In this document: piece after piece, positions 39,112-49,892 of the stretch
Position numbering within the stretch: the first letter of the stretch is position 1
How the letters are laid out: every line of letters starts with the position of its first letter
DNA from: Paracoccus lutimaris
Lineage (GTDB): Bacteria; Pseudomonadota; Alphaproteobacteria; Rhodobacterales; Rhodobacteraceae
Direction of reading: 5' to 3'
Length of the DNA stretch: 64,000 bases
Assembly: GCF_003337565.1 (NCBI RefSeq)
Contig: NZ_QPJL01000010.1
Span: 1 to 64,000 of the forward strand
Made by a program: the position numbers and the translations under genes
Notes under the pieces: generated by a model
Databases searched by the model: none
What the model saw: the letters and a program-made list of their open reading frames with translations, nothing else
Told to the model about the DNA's origin: nothing

Positions 39112-41922
39112 TTGATCGGAAAGCCCGCCGACCAATTGCCACAAAGCGCCCCGGCACTGCCCGGGGCGCATTCATTGTTCACGCCCGAGAGCTTCCTGCC
39201 CGACCTGACCGAGGCGCTGGCCGACATCACCGAGCCGCGCGAGATCCGGGCGAAAACCGTCGAGATCCTGACCAAGGCCCGCGCCTCGGCGATCAGCGAC
39301 ATCGCGGCGGGCTTCATGTCCCATCCCCGCGCCGCGCGCGAGACCGTGCGCGCCATCGCCACGCTGACCGACGCCACCGTCACCGCGATCCATCACGTCG
39401 CCACCACCATCCTGCACCCGCTGACCAACCCCACCGATGCCGAGCGCCTCGCCGTGCTCGCGATCGGCGGCTATGGCCGGGCAGAGATGGCGCCGCAATC
39501 AGATGTGGACCTGCTGTTCCTGACCCCGTGGAAGGTCACCGGCTGGGCTGAAAGCGTCGTCGAATCGATGCTTTACATGCTGTGGGACCTCAAGCTGAAG
39601 ATCGGCCAGGCCACGCGCAGCATCGACGATTGCCTGCGGCTGGGCGCGGGCGACATCACCATCCGCACCAGCCTGCTGGAACACCGCCTGATCTGCGGCC
39701 ATGCCTCGACCGCCGAGACCCTGCGCGACCGGCTCTGGTCCGAGCTTTTCGACCGCTCGGTCCCCGAATTCATCGAGGCAAAGCTTGCCGAACGGTCCGA
39801 GCGCCACCGCCGTCAGGGCGGCCAGCGCTATGTGCTGGAACCCAATGTCAAAGAGGGCAAGGGGGGCCTGCGCGACCTGCAGACGCTTTACTGGATCGCC
39901 AAATACATCCACCGCGTCGACCGCGCCGTCGAGCTGGTGAGCCTGGGCTTTTTCACCCGCGAAGAGCATCTGACCTTCTGGCAGGCCGAGGATTTCCTGT
40001 GGGCGGTGCGCTGCCATCTGCATCTGATCGCCGGTCGCCCGGTCGATCAGCTGACCTTCGACATGCAGGTCGAGGTCGCCAAGCGCATGGGCTACCGCGA
40101 TCTTGGCGGCCGCCGCGCGGTCGAGATCTTCATGCAGGATTATTTCCTGCACGCGACCAAGGTGGGCGAGCTGACCCGCGTCTTCCTTGTCGCGCTCGAG
40201 GCCCGGCACCTTTACAAGGCGCCGATCATGAACATCCTGTTCCAGCGCCGCCGCCGGGTCCGCGCGGGCTTTCGCGTCGACCGGGGCCGGCTGACCTATA
40301 GCGATGAAAAGCAGTTCCTGTCGGACCCGCTGAACATCCTGCGCCTGTTCGAGGAGGCACTGCGCACCGGCATCCTGATCCATCCCGACGCCATGCGCGC
40401 GGTCGCGGCCAATCTGGACATGATCGACGACCGCGTGCGTCAGGACCCCGAGGCGGTGCGCATCTTCCTTGACCTGCTGTTGAAACACGGCAACCCAGAA
40501 CGTGCCTTGCGGCGCATGAACGAACTGGGGGTCCTCGCGGCCTTCATTCCGGAGTTCGCCCCGGTCGTGGCGATGATGCAGTTCAACGTCTATCATCATT
40601 ACACGGTGGACGAGCATCTGATCCAATGCGTGGCCGCCCTGGCCTCGATCGAGCGCGGTGAGGAGGTCGAGGACCTGCCCGTCGTCAGCGGCATCATGAA
40701 GGGCAAGATCAACCGCCGCGTCATCTATCTGGCGGTGCTTTTGCACGATATCGGCAAGGGTCGGGCCGAGGATCACTCGATCCTGGGCGCGCGGCTGGCT
40801 CGGCGCATCTGCACCCGTTTCGGCCTGCCGGCGGACGAGATCGAGACCATCGAATGGCTGATCCGCAGCCATCTGGTGATGTCGGATGTGGCCCAGAAAC
40901 GCGACATCGCCGACCCGCGCGTGCTGCGAGACTTTGCCAAGGCGGTCAAGACCAGCAAACGGCTGGACCTGATCCTGGTGCTGACGGTCTGCGACATTCG
41001 CGGCGTCGGCCCCGGCACATGGAACAACTGGAAGGCCATGCTGCTGCGCCGGCTGCACAAGGAAACCGCCGCCGCGCTGGAAAACGGCCTTGAAGAGCTG
41101 AACCGCGAACAGCGCACCGGCGAGGCCAAGCGGTCCCTGCGCCACCTGCTGACCGCCCGCGGCTGGGAGCCAAAGGCGATCAAGACCGAACTTGGCCGGC
41201 ATTACGACAGCTATTGGTCGGGCCTGCCCACCGACACGCAGGCGGTGTTCTCGCAGATGCTGGACGGGATCGGCGACGACGAGATCCGCATCGACCTGCA
41301 TCCCGATACCGACCGCGACGCGACGCGGGCGGCCTTTGTGCTGGCCGACCATCCGGGGATCTTCTCGCGCATGGCGGGCGCCCTGGCGCTGGTCGGCGCC
41401 AATATCGTCGATGCGCGCACCTATACCACCAAGGACGGCTTTGCGACCGCGGTGTTCTGGGCGCAGGACGGCGACGGCCACCCCTATTCCGCCGACCGCC
41501 TGCCGCGCCTGCGCAAGATGATCGAACGCACGCTCAAGGGCGAGATCGTCGCCCGCGAGGCGCTGGCCGGCCGCGACAAGCCCAAGAAGCGCAACTCGGC
41601 CTTCCGCTTTCCGACCCATATCATCTTCGATAACGAGGGCAGCGACGTCTATACCGTGATCGAGGTCGATACCCGCGACCGCCCCGGCCTGCTTTACGAC
41701 CTGACCCGGACCCTGGCGGAAAACCATATCCAGATCGCCAGCGCGGTGATTGCGACCTTTGGCGCGCAGGTCGTCGACACGTTTTACGTCAAGGACATGT
41801 TCGGGTTGAAACTGCACCAGCAGGCCAAGCGCGAGGCGCTGGAAAAGAAACTGCGGCAGGCGATCAAGGACGGCACCGAACGCGCCGAAAAGGCCGAGCG
41901 CCCCTTGGGCGGATCGTTCTAG
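39112..41922 (+). CDS. glnD: Bifunctional uridylyltransferase/uridylyl-removing enzyme GlnD
   Basis: A 936-residue PII-modifying enzyme and nitrogen sensor. The nucleotidyltransferase motif IGGYGRAEMAPQSDVDLLFL (about 120-140), the PII-uridylyltransferase region (KEGKGGLRDLQTLYWIA), the HD hydrolase with LLHDIGKGRAEDHS (about 543) and two C-terminal ACT domains (HPGIFSRMAGALALVGANI, and RDRPGLLYDLTRTLAENHI) are present. It uridylylates PII at low glutamine and removes UMP at high glutamine. The TTG at 39112 is a weak start just behind the lpoA stop; a later start is possible. Confidence 0.95.
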   Translation: MIGKPADQLPQSAPALPGAHSLFTPESFLPDLTEALADITEPREIRAKTVEILTKARASAISDIAAGFMSHPRAARETVRAIATLTDATVTAIHHVATTILHPLTNPTDAERLAVLAIGGYGRAEMAPQSDVDLLFLTPWKVTGWAESVVESMLYMLWDLKLKIGQATRSIDDCLRLGAGDITIRTSLLEHRLICGHASTAETLRDRLWSELFDRSVPEFIEAKLAERSERHRRQGGQRYVLEPNVKEGKGGLRDLQTLYWIAKYIHRVDRAVELVSLGFFTREEHLTFWQAEDFLWAVRCHLHLIAGRPVDQLTFDMQVEVAKRMGYRDLGGRRAVEIFMQDYFLHATKVGELTRVFLVALEARHLYKAPIMNILFQRRRRVRAGFRVDRGRLTYSDEKQFLSDPLNILRLFEEALRTGILIHPDAMRAVAANLDMIDDRVRQDPEAVRIFLDLLLKHGNPERALRRMNELGVLAAFIPEFAPVVAMMQFNVYHHYTVDEHLIQCVAALASIERGEEVEDLPVVSGIMKGKINRRVIYLAVLLHDIGKGRAEDHSILGARLARRICTRFGLPADEIETIEWLIRSHLVMSDVAQKRDIADPRVLRDFAKAVKTSKRLDLILVLTVCDIRGVGPGTWNNWKAMLLRRLHKETAAALENGLEELNREQRTGEAKRSLRHLLTARGWEPKAIKTELGRHYDSYWSGLPTDTQAVFSQMLDGIGDDEIRIDLHPDTDRDATRAAFVLADHPGIFSRMAGALALVGANIVDARTYTTKDGFATAVFWAQDGDGHPYSADRLPRLRKMIERTLKGEIVAREALAGRDKPKKRNSAFRFPTHIIFDNEGSDVYTVIEVDTRDRPGLLYDLTRTLAENHIQIASAVIATFGAQVVDTFYVKDMFGLKLHQQAKREALEKKLRQAIKDGTERAEKAERPLGGSF

Positions 41923-41941
41923 GATTTACGAAAGACAGGCA

Positions 41942-43486
41942 ATGCAACCGATCAGACTTATCCGCGGCTTTCTGTCGGTTGGCGCGTGGACGCTGGCCAG
42001 TCGCATCGTGGGCTTTGTCCGCGACGTGATGATCGCGGCCTATCTGGGCACCGGCCCGGTGGCGCAGGCCTATATCGTGGCCTTCACCCTGCCCAACATG
42101 TTTCGCCGTTTCTTCGCCGAGGGGGCCTTCAACACCGCCTTCGTGCCGATGTTCGCCAAGCGCCTTGAATCCGACGAAAATGCCCGGGGCTTTGCCGAAG
42201 AGGCGTTTTCGGGGCTGGCCTTCGTCGTGCTGGTGGTCTCGGTCATCGCCAATTTCGCCATGCCATGGCTGGTCCTGATGCAGGCCGCCGGTTTTCGGGG
42301 GGATGAGCGTTTCGATCTGGCGGTCACCTATGGCCGCATCTGCTTTCCCTATATCCTGTTCATCTCGCTGACGGCGCTCTTGTCGGGGCTTTTGAATGCG
42401 GGCGGACGCTTCATGGCCGCCGCCGCCGCCCCCGTGCTGATGAACTTCATCCTGATTGCCGCCATGCTGCTGGCCGACTGGCGGGGCTGGGACATGGGGC
42501 TGGCGATGGCATGGTCCACGCCGATCTCGGGCATTGCGCAGCTTTTCTGCGTCTGGTGGGCGGCGAAACGCATGGGCTTTGCCCTGCGCCTGCGCCGCCC
42601 GCGCCTGTCGCCCGACATGAAGCGCCTGCTGGCCGTGGCCGCGCCTGCCGTGCTGGCCGGGGGGGTCGTGCAGATCAACCTGCTGGTCGGGCGTCAGGTC
42701 GGCTCGTTCTTTGATGGTGCCATCGCCTGGCTGACCAATGCCGACCGGCTTTATCAGTTACCCTTGGGCGTGGTTGGCATCGCCATCGGCATCGTGCTTT
42801 TGCCCGACATCTCGCGCCGGCTGAAGGCGGGCGACACGGATGGAGGCCGCCACGCCTATAACCGCGCCACGGAATTCGCGCTGTTCCTGACCGTGCCCGC
42901 CGCCGTGGCGCTGGTCGCCGCCGCCTATCCGCTGATCTCGGTCCTGTTCAAGCGCGGCGCATTTCTTCAGGCCGATGTCGGCCCGACCGCCTTGGCGCTG
43001 GCGATATATGGCGTCGGCCTGCCGGCCTTTGTGCTGCAAAAGGTGCTGCAGCCCTTGTATTTCGCGCGCGAGGACACGCGCAGCCCGTTCCGTTTTGCCG
43101 TCTGGTCGATGGTGGTGAATGCGCTGGTGGCGCTGGGGCTTGCGCCCTTCATTGGCTTCTCGGCCGCGGCATGGGGCACGACCATCGCCGGCTGGATCAT
43201 GGCGGCGCAGCTTTGGCGCGGCACCCGCGCCTTTGGCGAGGCGGCGGCGCTGGATGCGCGGCTGCGCCACCGCCTGCCCCGCATCGTTCTGGCGTCGCTG
43301 GTGATGGGCGCGGTGATCTGGGCGATGCGGCTGGGACTGGGCGAGATGCTCGAAACCCCCAGCCTGCGCTATCTGGCGCTGGCAGCGCTGGTCTTTGGCG
43401 GCATCGCGGCTTACGGCGTGGCGGCGGTGGCGCTTGGCGCCATCCGCCCCTCGGACCTGCGAGCAGGGTTCCGGCGTCAGCGCTGA
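41942..43486 (+). CDS. murJ: Lipid II flippase MurJ
   Basis: A 514-residue polytopic membrane protein of the MATE/MviN type with about 14 helices. The family start [43 protein letters not shown], and [15 protein letters not shown] are clear, as is the later [24 protein letters not shown] (in shorter pieces). It exports lipid II for peptidoglycan synthesis. Twenty bases after glnD, so probably one operon. Its end overlaps the convergent rhomboid-like gene by ten bases. Confidence 0.95.
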   Translation: MQPIRLIRGFLSVGAWTLASRIVGFVRDVMIAAYLGTGPVAQAYIVAFTLPNMFRRFFAEGAFNTAFVPMFAKRLESDENARGFAEEAFSGLAFVVLVVSVIANFAMPWLVLMQAAGFRGDERFDLAVTYGRICFPYILFISLTALLSGLLNAGGRFMAAAAAPVLMNFILIAAMLLADWRGWDMGLAMAWSTPISGIAQLFCVWWAAKRMGFALRLRRPRLSPDMKRLLAVAAPAVLAGGVVQINLLVGRQVGSFFDGAIAWLTNADRLYQLPLGVVGIAIGIVLLPDISRRLKAGDTDGGRHAYNRATEFALFLTVPAAVALVAAAYPLISVLFKRGAFLQADVGPTALALAIYGVGLPAFVLQKVLQPLYFAREDTRSPFRFAVWSMVVNALVALGLAPFIGFSAAAWGTTIAGWIMAAQLWRGTRAFGEAAALDARLRHRLPRIVLASLVMGAVIWAMRLGLGEMLETPSLRYLALAALVFGGIAAYGVAAVALGAIRPSDLRAGFRRQR

Positions 43487-44190
43487 CGGATCTGGCGCAT
43501 CACCCGCGTGATGCCGCCCGGCACCAGCACGAAGGACAACAGGAACCCGCAGCCAAAGCCCGCGATCTCGGCGATCCAGGTCAGGCTGCCATCCTGGAAC
43601 AGGATGCCAAAAACCAGCTGGAATGCCAGCAGCAAGCCGATCAGCGTGAAGGCGCGCAGCCGGTTGGCGTTTTCCTGCCCAAGCCGCGTCCACAGCAGAA
43701 AGGTAAAGGCGCCGACAAAGCCGTAAACCGCCGGATAGCCGCCGATCAGCGGCTGAAAGCGGACCTGCGGCATAAGCCCGGCGACCAGCGTATAGATCAG
43801 CGCGCCGCCGACGGCCGAGCCAAAGAACAGCGCGATCACCGCCCAGGCCCGGAAGTGATGGGCGATCAGGTTCCCCAAGGCCAGCGTGAAGACGATGACG
43901 AACAGCGCATGGGTGATCGACAGATGCACAAAGGGATAGGTCAGGATGCGCCAGCTTTGATCCAGCGTGAATATCCCCATCTCCCAGAGCCGCAGCACGA
44001 ATTCGGGGACATAGGCGGTGCGCTCGGCCATGATCTGGCGCAGCGCCATGCCGGCGCCCGGCTGGCCGCCGCCGATAAAGCCAAGCTGGCCAAGTCCGAA
44101 ATAGGCCTCGAAGGCGATCATCGGCAGCACCAGCGCCCAGATCACGGGCGGCACGGGGTTCAGGGGCGATTCGTCATAACCGGGGCGCAT
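43477..44190 (-). CDS. Rhomboid-fold membrane protein lacking catalytic residues
   Basis: A 237-residue protein with six or more helices. The layout matches rhomboid proteases: [16 protein letters not shown] in place of the TM2 HxxxxHxxxN region, [18 protein letters not shown] in place of the TM4 GASGAxxGLxGA, and [18 protein letters not shown] in place of the TM6 AHxxGxxxG. The nucleophile Ser is Tyr-Pro here and the TM6 His position holds Glu, so it should not be a protease. ATG 44190 follows AAGGAACC. Databases commonly label such proteins active rhomboids. Confidence 0.8.
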   Translation of the reverse strand: MRPGYDESPLNPVPPVIWALVLPMIAFEAYFGLGQLGFIGGGQPGAGMALRQIMAERTAYVPEFVLRLWEMGIFTLDQSWRILTYPFVHLSITHALFVIVFTLALGNLIAHHFRAWAVIALFFGSAVGGALIYTLVAGLMPQVRFQPLIGGYPAVYGFVGAFTFLLWTRLGQENANRLRAFTLIGLLLAFQLVFGILFQDGSLTWIAEIAGFGCGFLLSFVLVPGGITRVMRQIRQR

Positions 44191-44289
44191 CTTGGTTCCT
44201 TCAATGACAGGGCGGCACTGGCAGGGCGGTTGCGCCCGGACGGGCCAAGGGGTAAGGCAGCGATTGGAAATTTCCAAGCAGGTAGTGCC

Positions 44290-45309
44290 ATGACCACGAG
44301 CTTCACGCCGCGCATTTTCTCTGGCATCCAGCCCTCGGGCGGATTGACGCTGGGGAATTATCTTGGCGCGTTGAAACGCTTTGCCGAATATCAGGGCAAC
44401 GGGTCCGAGACGATCTATTGCGTCGTGGACCTGCATGCGATCACCGTCTGGCAGGATCCCGAAAAGCTGCGCCACAACACGCGCGAGGTGGCGGCGGCCT
44501 TCATGGCCGCGGGCGTCGACCCCGAGATCTCGGTCCTCTTCAACCAGAGCCAGGTTGCGCAGCACGCGGAACTGGCGTGGCTCTTCAACACCGTCGCCCG
44601 CGTCGGCTGGATGTACCGGATGACCCAGTTCAAGGACAAGGCCGGCAAGAACAGCGAGAATTCCAGCCTTGGCCTGCTGGCCTATCCCTCGCTGATGGCC
44701 GCCGACATTCTGGCCTATCACGCCACCGCCGTGCCGGTGGGCGAGGATCAGAAGCAGCATCTGGAACTGACCCGCGACATCGCCGCCAAGTTCAACCACG
44801 ATTACGGCGTGGATTTCTTCCCGATCACCAACCCGCTGATCGAGGGCACCGCGACCCGGGTCATGTCCCTGCGCGACGGCAGCAAAAAGATGTCGAAATC
44901 CGATCCCTCGGACGCGACGCGCATCAACCTGACCGACGATGCCGACGCCATCGCGCAAAAGATCCGCAAGGCGCGCACCGATGCCGAGCCGCTGCCCGGC
45001 ACCATGGAAGGTCTCAAGGACCGGCCCGAGGCCAGAAACCTCGTCAACATCTATGCGGCCCTGTCGGGCGAAGGCGCCGATCAGGTTCTGGCCCGCTTTG
45101 AGGGTCAGGGCTTTGGCGCCTTCAAGCCGGCCTTGGCCGAGGTCGCGGTCGAGGTGCTGGCCCCGATCACCGCCCGGATGACCCAGTTCATGGCCGATCC
45201 CGCCGAAATCGACCGCATCCTTGGCCATGGCGCCGACCGGGCCCGCGCCATCGCCGAGCCCATCGTCGAGCGCGCCAAGGAGATCATGGGCATGATCCGC
45301 TCGCGCTGA
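44290..45309 (+). CDS. trpS: Tryptophan-tRNA ligase
   Basis: A 339-residue class I aminoacyl-tRNA synthetase. [18 protein letters not shown] carries the HIGH-equivalent motif, [10 protein letters not shown] follows, MQFK-like [29 protein letters not shown], and [14 protein letters not shown] is the KMSKS loop (about 198). ATG 44290 is used because it starts the conserved region; the frame is open far upstream but antisense to the rhomboid gene. Confidence 0.97.
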   Translation: MTTSFTPRIFSGIQPSGGLTLGNYLGALKRFAEYQGNGSETIYCVVDLHAITVWQDPEKLRHNTREVAAAFMAAGVDPEISVLFNQSQVAQHAELAWLFNTVARVGWMYRMTQFKDKAGKNSENSSLGLLAYPSLMAADILAYHATAVPVGEDQKQHLELTRDIAAKFNHDYGVDFFPITNPLIEGTATRVMSLRDGSKKMSKSDPSDATRINLTDDADAIAQKIRKARTDAEPLPGTMEGLKDRPEARNLVNIYAALSGEGADQVLARFEGQGFGAFKPALAEVAVEVLAPITARMTQFMADPAEIDRILGHGADRARAIAEPIVERAKEIMGMIRSR

Positions 45310-45385
45310 CCGGCGCGGCGGACACGGCGGCGAAACCCCGGCGGGGCGGCATTTCGGCCATACCCCGCCCAAGACGGGCGGCAAG

Positions 45386-46357
45386 ATGAGCGACCAGTTG
45401 TCCAGAATGCTTGGCGAAAGGCCCTGGCTGCTTGCTGACGGGGCGACCGGGACCAATCTCTACAATATGGGGCTGGTCCATGGTCAGGCTCCGGACCTGT
45501 GGAACGAAAGCCAGCCCGACAAGGTGCGGGCGCTGCACAGCCAGATGATCGCGGCGGGCGCCGACATCATCCTGACCAACAGCTTTGGCGCCAATGCCAC
45601 CCGGCTGCGTCTGGCCGGCGCGCAGGACCGCGTCCACGCGCTGAACCGCACCGCCGCACGCCTTGCGCGCGAAGCCGCGCAGGCCGCCCGCCGCGCCGTG
45701 GTGATCGCAGGCTCGATCGGCCCCACGGGCGAGATCATGGCCCCGATCGGCCGCCTGACCGAGGCCGAGGCGGCGGCGATCTTCACCGAACAGGCCGAGG
45801 GGCTGAAAGAGGGCGGCGCCGATATCCTCTGGGTCGAGACCGTCAGCAGCATCGAGGAAATGCGCGCCGCCGCCCGCGCCGCGCAGGCCGTCGGCATGCC
45901 CTGGTGCGGCACCATGAGCTTTGAGCCGGGCGGGCGCAGCATGATGGGGGTGACGCCGCCGCAGCTTGCCTCGCTGATCGACCGCCTGCCCTGCCCGCCC
46001 ATCGCCTACGGCGCCAATTGCGGTACTGGCCCGGCGGAATTGCTGATGGCGATGACCGGCTTTGTCGCCTCGGGGAATGAGCGTCCGCTGATCGCCAAAC
46101 CCAATGCCGGGGTGCCGCGCTATCAGGATGGCGGGCTGATCTATGACGCGACGCCGCCGGTCATGGCGGAGTTCGCGGTGCTCGCCCGCGATCTGGGGGT
46201 GCGGCTGATCGGCGGCTGCTGCGGCACCACGCCCGCGCATCTGGACGCCATGCGCAAGGCGCTGATCGAGGCCCCCCGCAACCCGCGCCCCAATGCCGAA
46301 ACCATCTCGGCCCGGATCGCGCAGGCCATGGCGCTGAGCGGCAGCACAGACGACTAG
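45386..46357 (+). CDS. bmt: Betaine/methionine-dependent homocysteine S-methyltransferase
   Basis: A 323-residue zinc-dependent TIM-barrel methyltransferase: LLADGATGTNLYNMGL, ILTNSFGANATRL, the metal Cys in GANCGTGPAELL and the terminal pair in GGCCGTTPAHLDAM. It transfers a methyl group to homocysteine to make methionine, most likely from betaine, as in related marine and soil alphaproteobacteria. S-methylmethionine as donor is an alternative. Its end overlaps the convergent radical SAM gene by four bases. Confidence 0.85.
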   Translation: MSDQLSRMLGERPWLLADGATGTNLYNMGLVHGQAPDLWNESQPDKVRALHSQMIAAGADIILTNSFGANATRLRLAGAQDRVHALNRTAARLAREAAQAARRAVVIAGSIGPTGEIMAPIGRLTEAEAAAIFTEQAEGLKEGGADILWVETVSSIEEMRAAARAAQAVGMPWCGTMSFEPGGRSMMGVTPPQLASLIDRLPCPPIAYGANCGTGPAELLMAMTGFVASGNERPLIAKPNAGVPRYQDGGLIYDATPPVMAEFAVLARDLGVRLIGGCCGTTPAHLDAMRKALIEAPRNPRPNAETISARIAQAMALSGSTDD

Positions 46358-47436
46358 AACAGCGAAAGCTGATCCCCGGCGCGCGGCGGCGCTCCAAAAC
46401 GGCTGCAATCCAAAGCCTCAAGCCGGCTTTCCAGCCCCAGCCGCCTGCGCGCCAGCCGAAAGCGCTGGTGCATCAGCTCGGCCTCATGCCCCTCGCCGCG
46501 CATGCGGTTGCCAAAGCGAGGGTCATTGTCACGGCCACCGCGCATGGCCTGCACCTGCGACATGACATGCGCGGCCTTGCCGGGATGGTGGCGCTCCAGC
46601 CAGTCGCGAAACAAGGGCGCCACCTCATGCGGCAGGCGCAGGGGGATCATGCTGGCGGCCAACGCTCCGGCGTCACGGGCGGCCTGCAGGATGCGCTCGA
46701 TCTCATGGCCGGTCAGAACCGGGATCACCGGCGCGACCATGACCCGCACCGGCACGCCCGCATCCGCAAGACAGCGGATCATCCGCAGCCGGGTCGCGGG
46801 CGCGGGGGCGCGCGGCTCCATCTGCCGGGCCAGATCCGCATCCAGCGTGGTGATCGAGATGCCGACCGCCGCCTGCCCCTTTGCGGCCATCGCCCCCAGC
46901 AGGTCAGCGTCGCGCATCACCGTCGCGCCGCGCGTCACCAGCGCCACCGGATGGTTCCAGTCATGCAAGACCTGCAGGCAGCCGCGCATGATGCCCAGTT
47001 TCGACTCGATGGGTTGATAGGGATCTGTATTGGTGCCAAAGGCCAGCACCGCCACCCGATAGCTGCGCCGCCCGATCTCGGCCGCGAGCAGCTCGGGCGC
47101 ATTGGGCTTGGCGGTGATCTTCGTCTCAAAGTCCAGCCCCGGCGACAGGCCCAGATAGGCATGGCTGGGGCGCGCGAAACAATAAATACAGCCATGCTCG
47201 CAGCCCCGATAAGGATTGACCGAGCGGTCGAAGGGCACATCGGGCGAGCTGTTACGGCTGATGATCGAACGGGCGCGTTCCTGGCTGATTTCGGTCCTGA
47301 GCAGGCTTTGCTCTTCGGGGATGTCCCAGCCGTCATGCTCGCGCTCGGTCCGGTAAGGCTCGAACCGGGCGGCGGGGCGCGAGTCGGCACCACGCGCGCG
47401 CAGGATCTCATCGGGGTTTCGGGGCGGCAGGGTCAT
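46354..47436 (-). CDS. PA0069-family radical SAM protein
   Basis: A 360-residue radical SAM enzyme with the CxxxCxxC cluster motif in YRGCEHGCIYCFARPSHAYL (about 93-105), SVNPYRGCEHGC, followed by GTNTDPYQPIESKLG and VTRGATVMRDADLL, and a C-terminal region rich in Arg (MHQRFRLARRRLGL). The group resembles spore photoproduct lyase. Its substrate is unknown in bacteria that do not sporulate. Confidence 0.88.
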   Translation of the reverse strand: MTLPPRNPDEILRARGADSRPAARFEPYRTEREHDGWDIPEEQSLLRTEISQERARSIISRNSSPDVPFDRSVNPYRGCEHGCIYCFARPSHAYLGLSPGLDFETKITAKPNAPELLAAEIGRRSYRVAVLAFGTNTDPYQPIESKLGIMRGCLQVLHDWNHPVALVTRGATVMRDADLLGAMAAKGQAAVGISITTLDADLARQMEPRAPAPATRLRMIRCLADAGVPVRVMVAPVIPVLTGHEIERILQAARDAGALAASMIPLRLPHEVAPLFRDWLERHHPGKAAHVMSQVQAMRGGRDNDPRFGNRMRGEGHEAELMHQRFRLARRRLGLESRLEALDCSRFGAPPRAGDQLSLF

Positions 47437-47589
47437 GCCGCCACTTTAGAACATTAAGTGAACATTTACCAGCACCGGCACGGATTGCGAGATTTTTATC
47501 CGCTTTTGTCAGCTCTTGAGTGCAAAAGCGGATTCCGGGTCTTTTCCGGCTCGATCCGAAGAGTCATATTGGGGCTAACGGAGGATGAC

Positions 47590-47757
47590 ATGCCGCTGCC
47601 ACATTTCCTGTTGATGGTGCTTGCCGTGATCCTGGCCGCAGGGCTGACGATCTGGGTGGCGAATGCCGTGGGGATTCCGCTGGTCGCCCTTGGCATTCTG
47701 GCGCTGATCGGGGCCGCATTGGCGCATCTGACGACGCGCGACCACCGCCATCACTGA
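47590..47757 (+). CDS. Small two-helix membrane protein
   Basis: A 55-residue protein with two hydrophobic helices (PHFLLMVLAVILAAGLTIWV and PLVALGILALIGAALAHL) and a histidine-rich tail (TTRDHRHH). ATG 47590 follows AACGGAGGATG, a good ribosome site, and the frame is otherwise too short to stand out. Function unknown. Confidence 0.65.
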   Translation: MPLPHFLLMVLAVILAAGLTIWVANAVGIPLVALGILALIGAALAHLTTRDHRHH

Positions 47758-47971
47758 GCCGTCGCCCCTGACCTGATCGCCCCTGGCACACAGACTGCCG
47801 AAGCGTTTTCCCGCATCGCATTGCGGCGGCGTCGCAAAACGGTGAAGGTCGTTCCGAAGAAATCGACAGGAACAAGAGATCGCCCAAGCAGGCCAATGCC
47901 GGCAGCAATCTCCTGCGCCAAAGCGGGAAACGGGTCCGCTTCCCGCGCAATCGCTCGGCCCGGCCTCCGGC

Positions 47972-48622
47972 CTAGCTGCCGTGGATGATGCGGACGTAGT
48001 TGCGGGTCTCGCGATAGGGCGGGACGCCGCCATATTTCTGCACCGCGCCCGGCCCGGCATTATAGGCCGCCAGGGCCAGCCGCCAGCTGCCGAAGGTGTT
48101 GTACATCATCTTGAGATAGCGCGCGCCGCCCTCCAGGTTCTGGATCGGGTCGCTGGCATCGACGCCCAGTTTCGCGGCCGTGCCCGGCATCAGTTGCGCC
48201 AGACCCCGCGCGCCCTTATGCGACCGCGCCGAGGGGTTCCAGCCCGATTCCTGCTGCACAAGGCGCAGGAACAGATCCTCGGGGATGCCGTGCTTGCGGG
48301 CCATGGCCTTGGCATGGGGCAGATACTGGCTGCGGCGATTGCCCTTGTAGGCGGGAATGGCGCCGCCGGCGAAATCCAGCTCGATCACGCTTTTGGACGA
48401 ACTGCCCTTGGGGCGCAGGCGGGCCGATTGCTGATACTGGCCCGACAGACGCGAATCCATCAGCCGGGTCTGACGCTCGAACTGAGCCAGCCGCGACTTG
48501 CCGCTTTTGACTTGCAGACGCAGGCCCTCGGCCGCGGCAGGAAGGGCAAGGCCCAGCGAAAACGTCAGCGCAACAGCCATCCGGCCAAGCTGGCGCAGCA
48601 CCGCCCGATTGCGTGGAAACAT
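47972..48622 (-). CDS. Soluble lytic murein transglycosylase-like protein
   Basis: A 216-residue secreted protein with an N-terminal signal ([20 protein letters not shown]) and a C-terminal SLT domain: [18 protein letters not shown] with the catalytic Glu, [37 protein letters not shown] and [20 protein letters not shown]. It would cleave glycan strands with 1,6-anhydro formation. ATG 48622 is chosen over 48640 because it has GAGGGATCAGAG just ahead. Confidence 0.9.
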   Translation of the reverse strand: MFPRNRAVLRQLGRMAVALTFSLGLALPAAAEGLRLQVKSGKSRLAQFERQTRLMDSRLSGQYQQSARLRPKGSSSKSVIELDFAGGAIPAYKGNRRSQYLPHAKAMARKHGIPEDLFLRLVQQESGWNPSARSHKGARGLAQLMPGTAAKLGVDASDPIQNLEGGARYLKMMYNTFGSWRLALAAYNAGPGAVQKYGGVPPYRETRNYVRIIHGS

Positions 48623-48840
48623 CTCTGATCCCTCATGCATGCCGTAAATCGTTATCGTTATTTTTTCCTGGCACTATAGCGCAAAGCTCGCGGCGCGCAG
48701 CAAGCGGATTTTAACCTTTGGACGCGGCTGGATTTTTCGGCGGAATTCCGCGCAATCGATACGATCCCCATTCTGCTTGCCCGAAACCCCTCCGCCGCGT
48801 AAAACCCGCCGCAACGAGATTCAGAGCAAGGACGGCAGTG

Positions 48841-49350
48841 ATGGCAGGCAGCGTGAACAAGGTGATCCTGGTCGGAAACCTGGGGCAGGACCCGGAAATC
48901 CGCAGCTTCCAGAATGGCGGCAAGATCGCCAGCCTGCGGATCGCCACCAGCGAAACCTGGAAGGACCGCAATTCCGGCGAACGGCGTGAGCGTACCGAAT
49001 GGCACACCGTCGCCATCTATTCCGAGCCGCTGGTCCGCGTGGCCGAACAATTCCTGAAAAAGGGCTCAAAGGTCTATATCGAGGGCCAGCTGGAAACCCG
49101 CAAATGGCAGGACCAGCAGGGCAATGACCGCTATTCGACCGAAGTGGCGCTGCGCCCCTTCCGCAGCGAACTCCACATGCTGGACGGTCGCGGTGCCGGT
49201 GGCGGCGGCGGCCGGGGCGATGACAGCTATGGCGGTGGCGGCTATGGTGGCGGCTCGGGCGGTGGATACAGCTCTGGCGGTGGGCAATCCTCGGGCGGCG
49301 GACAGCCCGCAGGCGGACGTCCCGATTTCGACGACGACATCCCGTTCTGA
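48841..49350 (+). CDS. ssb: Single-stranded DNA-binding protein
   Basis: A 169-residue SSB: OB-fold [63 protein letters not shown], a glycine/serine-rich flexible linker (about 118-160) and the acidic C-terminal tip DFDDDIPF that recruits replication and repair partners. ATG 48841 starts the conserved domain; upstream frame has no homology. Confidence 0.97.
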   Translation: MAGSVNKVILVGNLGQDPEIRSFQNGGKIASLRIATSETWKDRNSGERRERTEWHTVAIYSEPLVRVAEQFLKKGSKVYIEGQLETRKWQDQQGNDRYSTEVALRPFRSELHMLDGRGAGGGGGRGDDSYGGGGYGGGSGGGYSSGGGQSSGGGQPAGGRPDFDDDIPF

Positions 49351-49410
49351 GGCCAGAGCGGTAACGGCTTCACAAACAGATACAGGACCCCATCACCGGG
49401 ACACTGGCTG

Positions 49411-49833
49411 ATGACCGACAGCTCCCCGCTGCCTTGTGGCAGCCCATCAATGGTGCAGATCATGAGTAACAAAGACGCGGCACTGTCCTATCTGAACGCC
49501 GTATTCAACCAGCGCGATCTGGTTACGGCCGAAACCTTCTGGGCTGGCGACATGATCCAGCACAACCCTGCCTTGCCCAATGGTCTGGACGTTTTGCGCG
49601 CATTCATCAGCAATCCCGAACCCGGTCCCAGCTATGAGGCGGGCATCGCGATGGAGGATGGCAATCTGGTCATGGTGCATGGCCGTTACACCAACTGGTT
49701 CGGAAAGACGATGGTGGCGGTCGACATCTTCCGCTTTGCAAATGGCAAGGTCGTCGAGCATTGGGACGTGATGCAAGAGGAAGTTCCGGCGGATCAGGCG
49801 GCCAATGGCAACCCGATGTTCCCGGCCCGATAA
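49411..49833 (+). CDS. SnoaL-like (NTF2-fold) protein
   Basis: A protein of up to 140 residues. The conserved part starts near MSNKDAALSYLNAVFNQRDL and continues with MIQHNPALPNGLDVLRAFI and ITY-like KVVEHWDVMQEEVPADQA, the usual SnoaL-like ending. The family includes cyclases, isomerases and many proteins of unknown function. Three in-frame starts (49411, 49450, 49462) lack a clear ribosome site; 49462 fits the family best. Confidence 0.7.
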   Translation: MTDSSPLPCGSPSMVQIMSNKDAALSYLNAVFNQRDLVTAETFWAGDMIQHNPALPNGLDVLRAFISNPEPGPSYEAGIAMEDGNLVMVHGRYTNWFGKTMVAVDIFRFANGKVVEHWDVMQEEVPADQAANGNPMFPAR

Positions 49834-49858
49834 GCCAAACCTGTAAACTGTCTCCTGC

Positions 49859-49890
49859 ACGTCCCGGCCGAAATGCCGGGACGTTTGCGT
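49859..49890 (+). terminator. Terminator after the SnoaL-like gene
   Basis: CGTCCCGGC/GCCGGGACG stem (49860-49882) followed by TTTGCGTTT. Confidence 0.75.
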
Positions 49891-49892
49891 TT

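Noticed and set aside
39499..41817. 772-codon minus-strand frame opposite glnD
   Set aside because: It is a shadow of glnD with repetitive Gln/Asp/His-rich sequence and no domain.
43171..44289. Upstream extension of the trpS frame
   Set aside because: It is antisense to the rhomboid-like gene; homology begins at 44290.
45310..45385. Possible SAM-responsive riboswitch upstream of bmt
   Set aside because: Only 76 bases are available and no SAM-II or SAH-type core is visible.
49190..49330. Glycine-codon repeat tract resembling a tandem repeat array
   Set aside because: It is the low-complexity linker of SSB, normal for the family.
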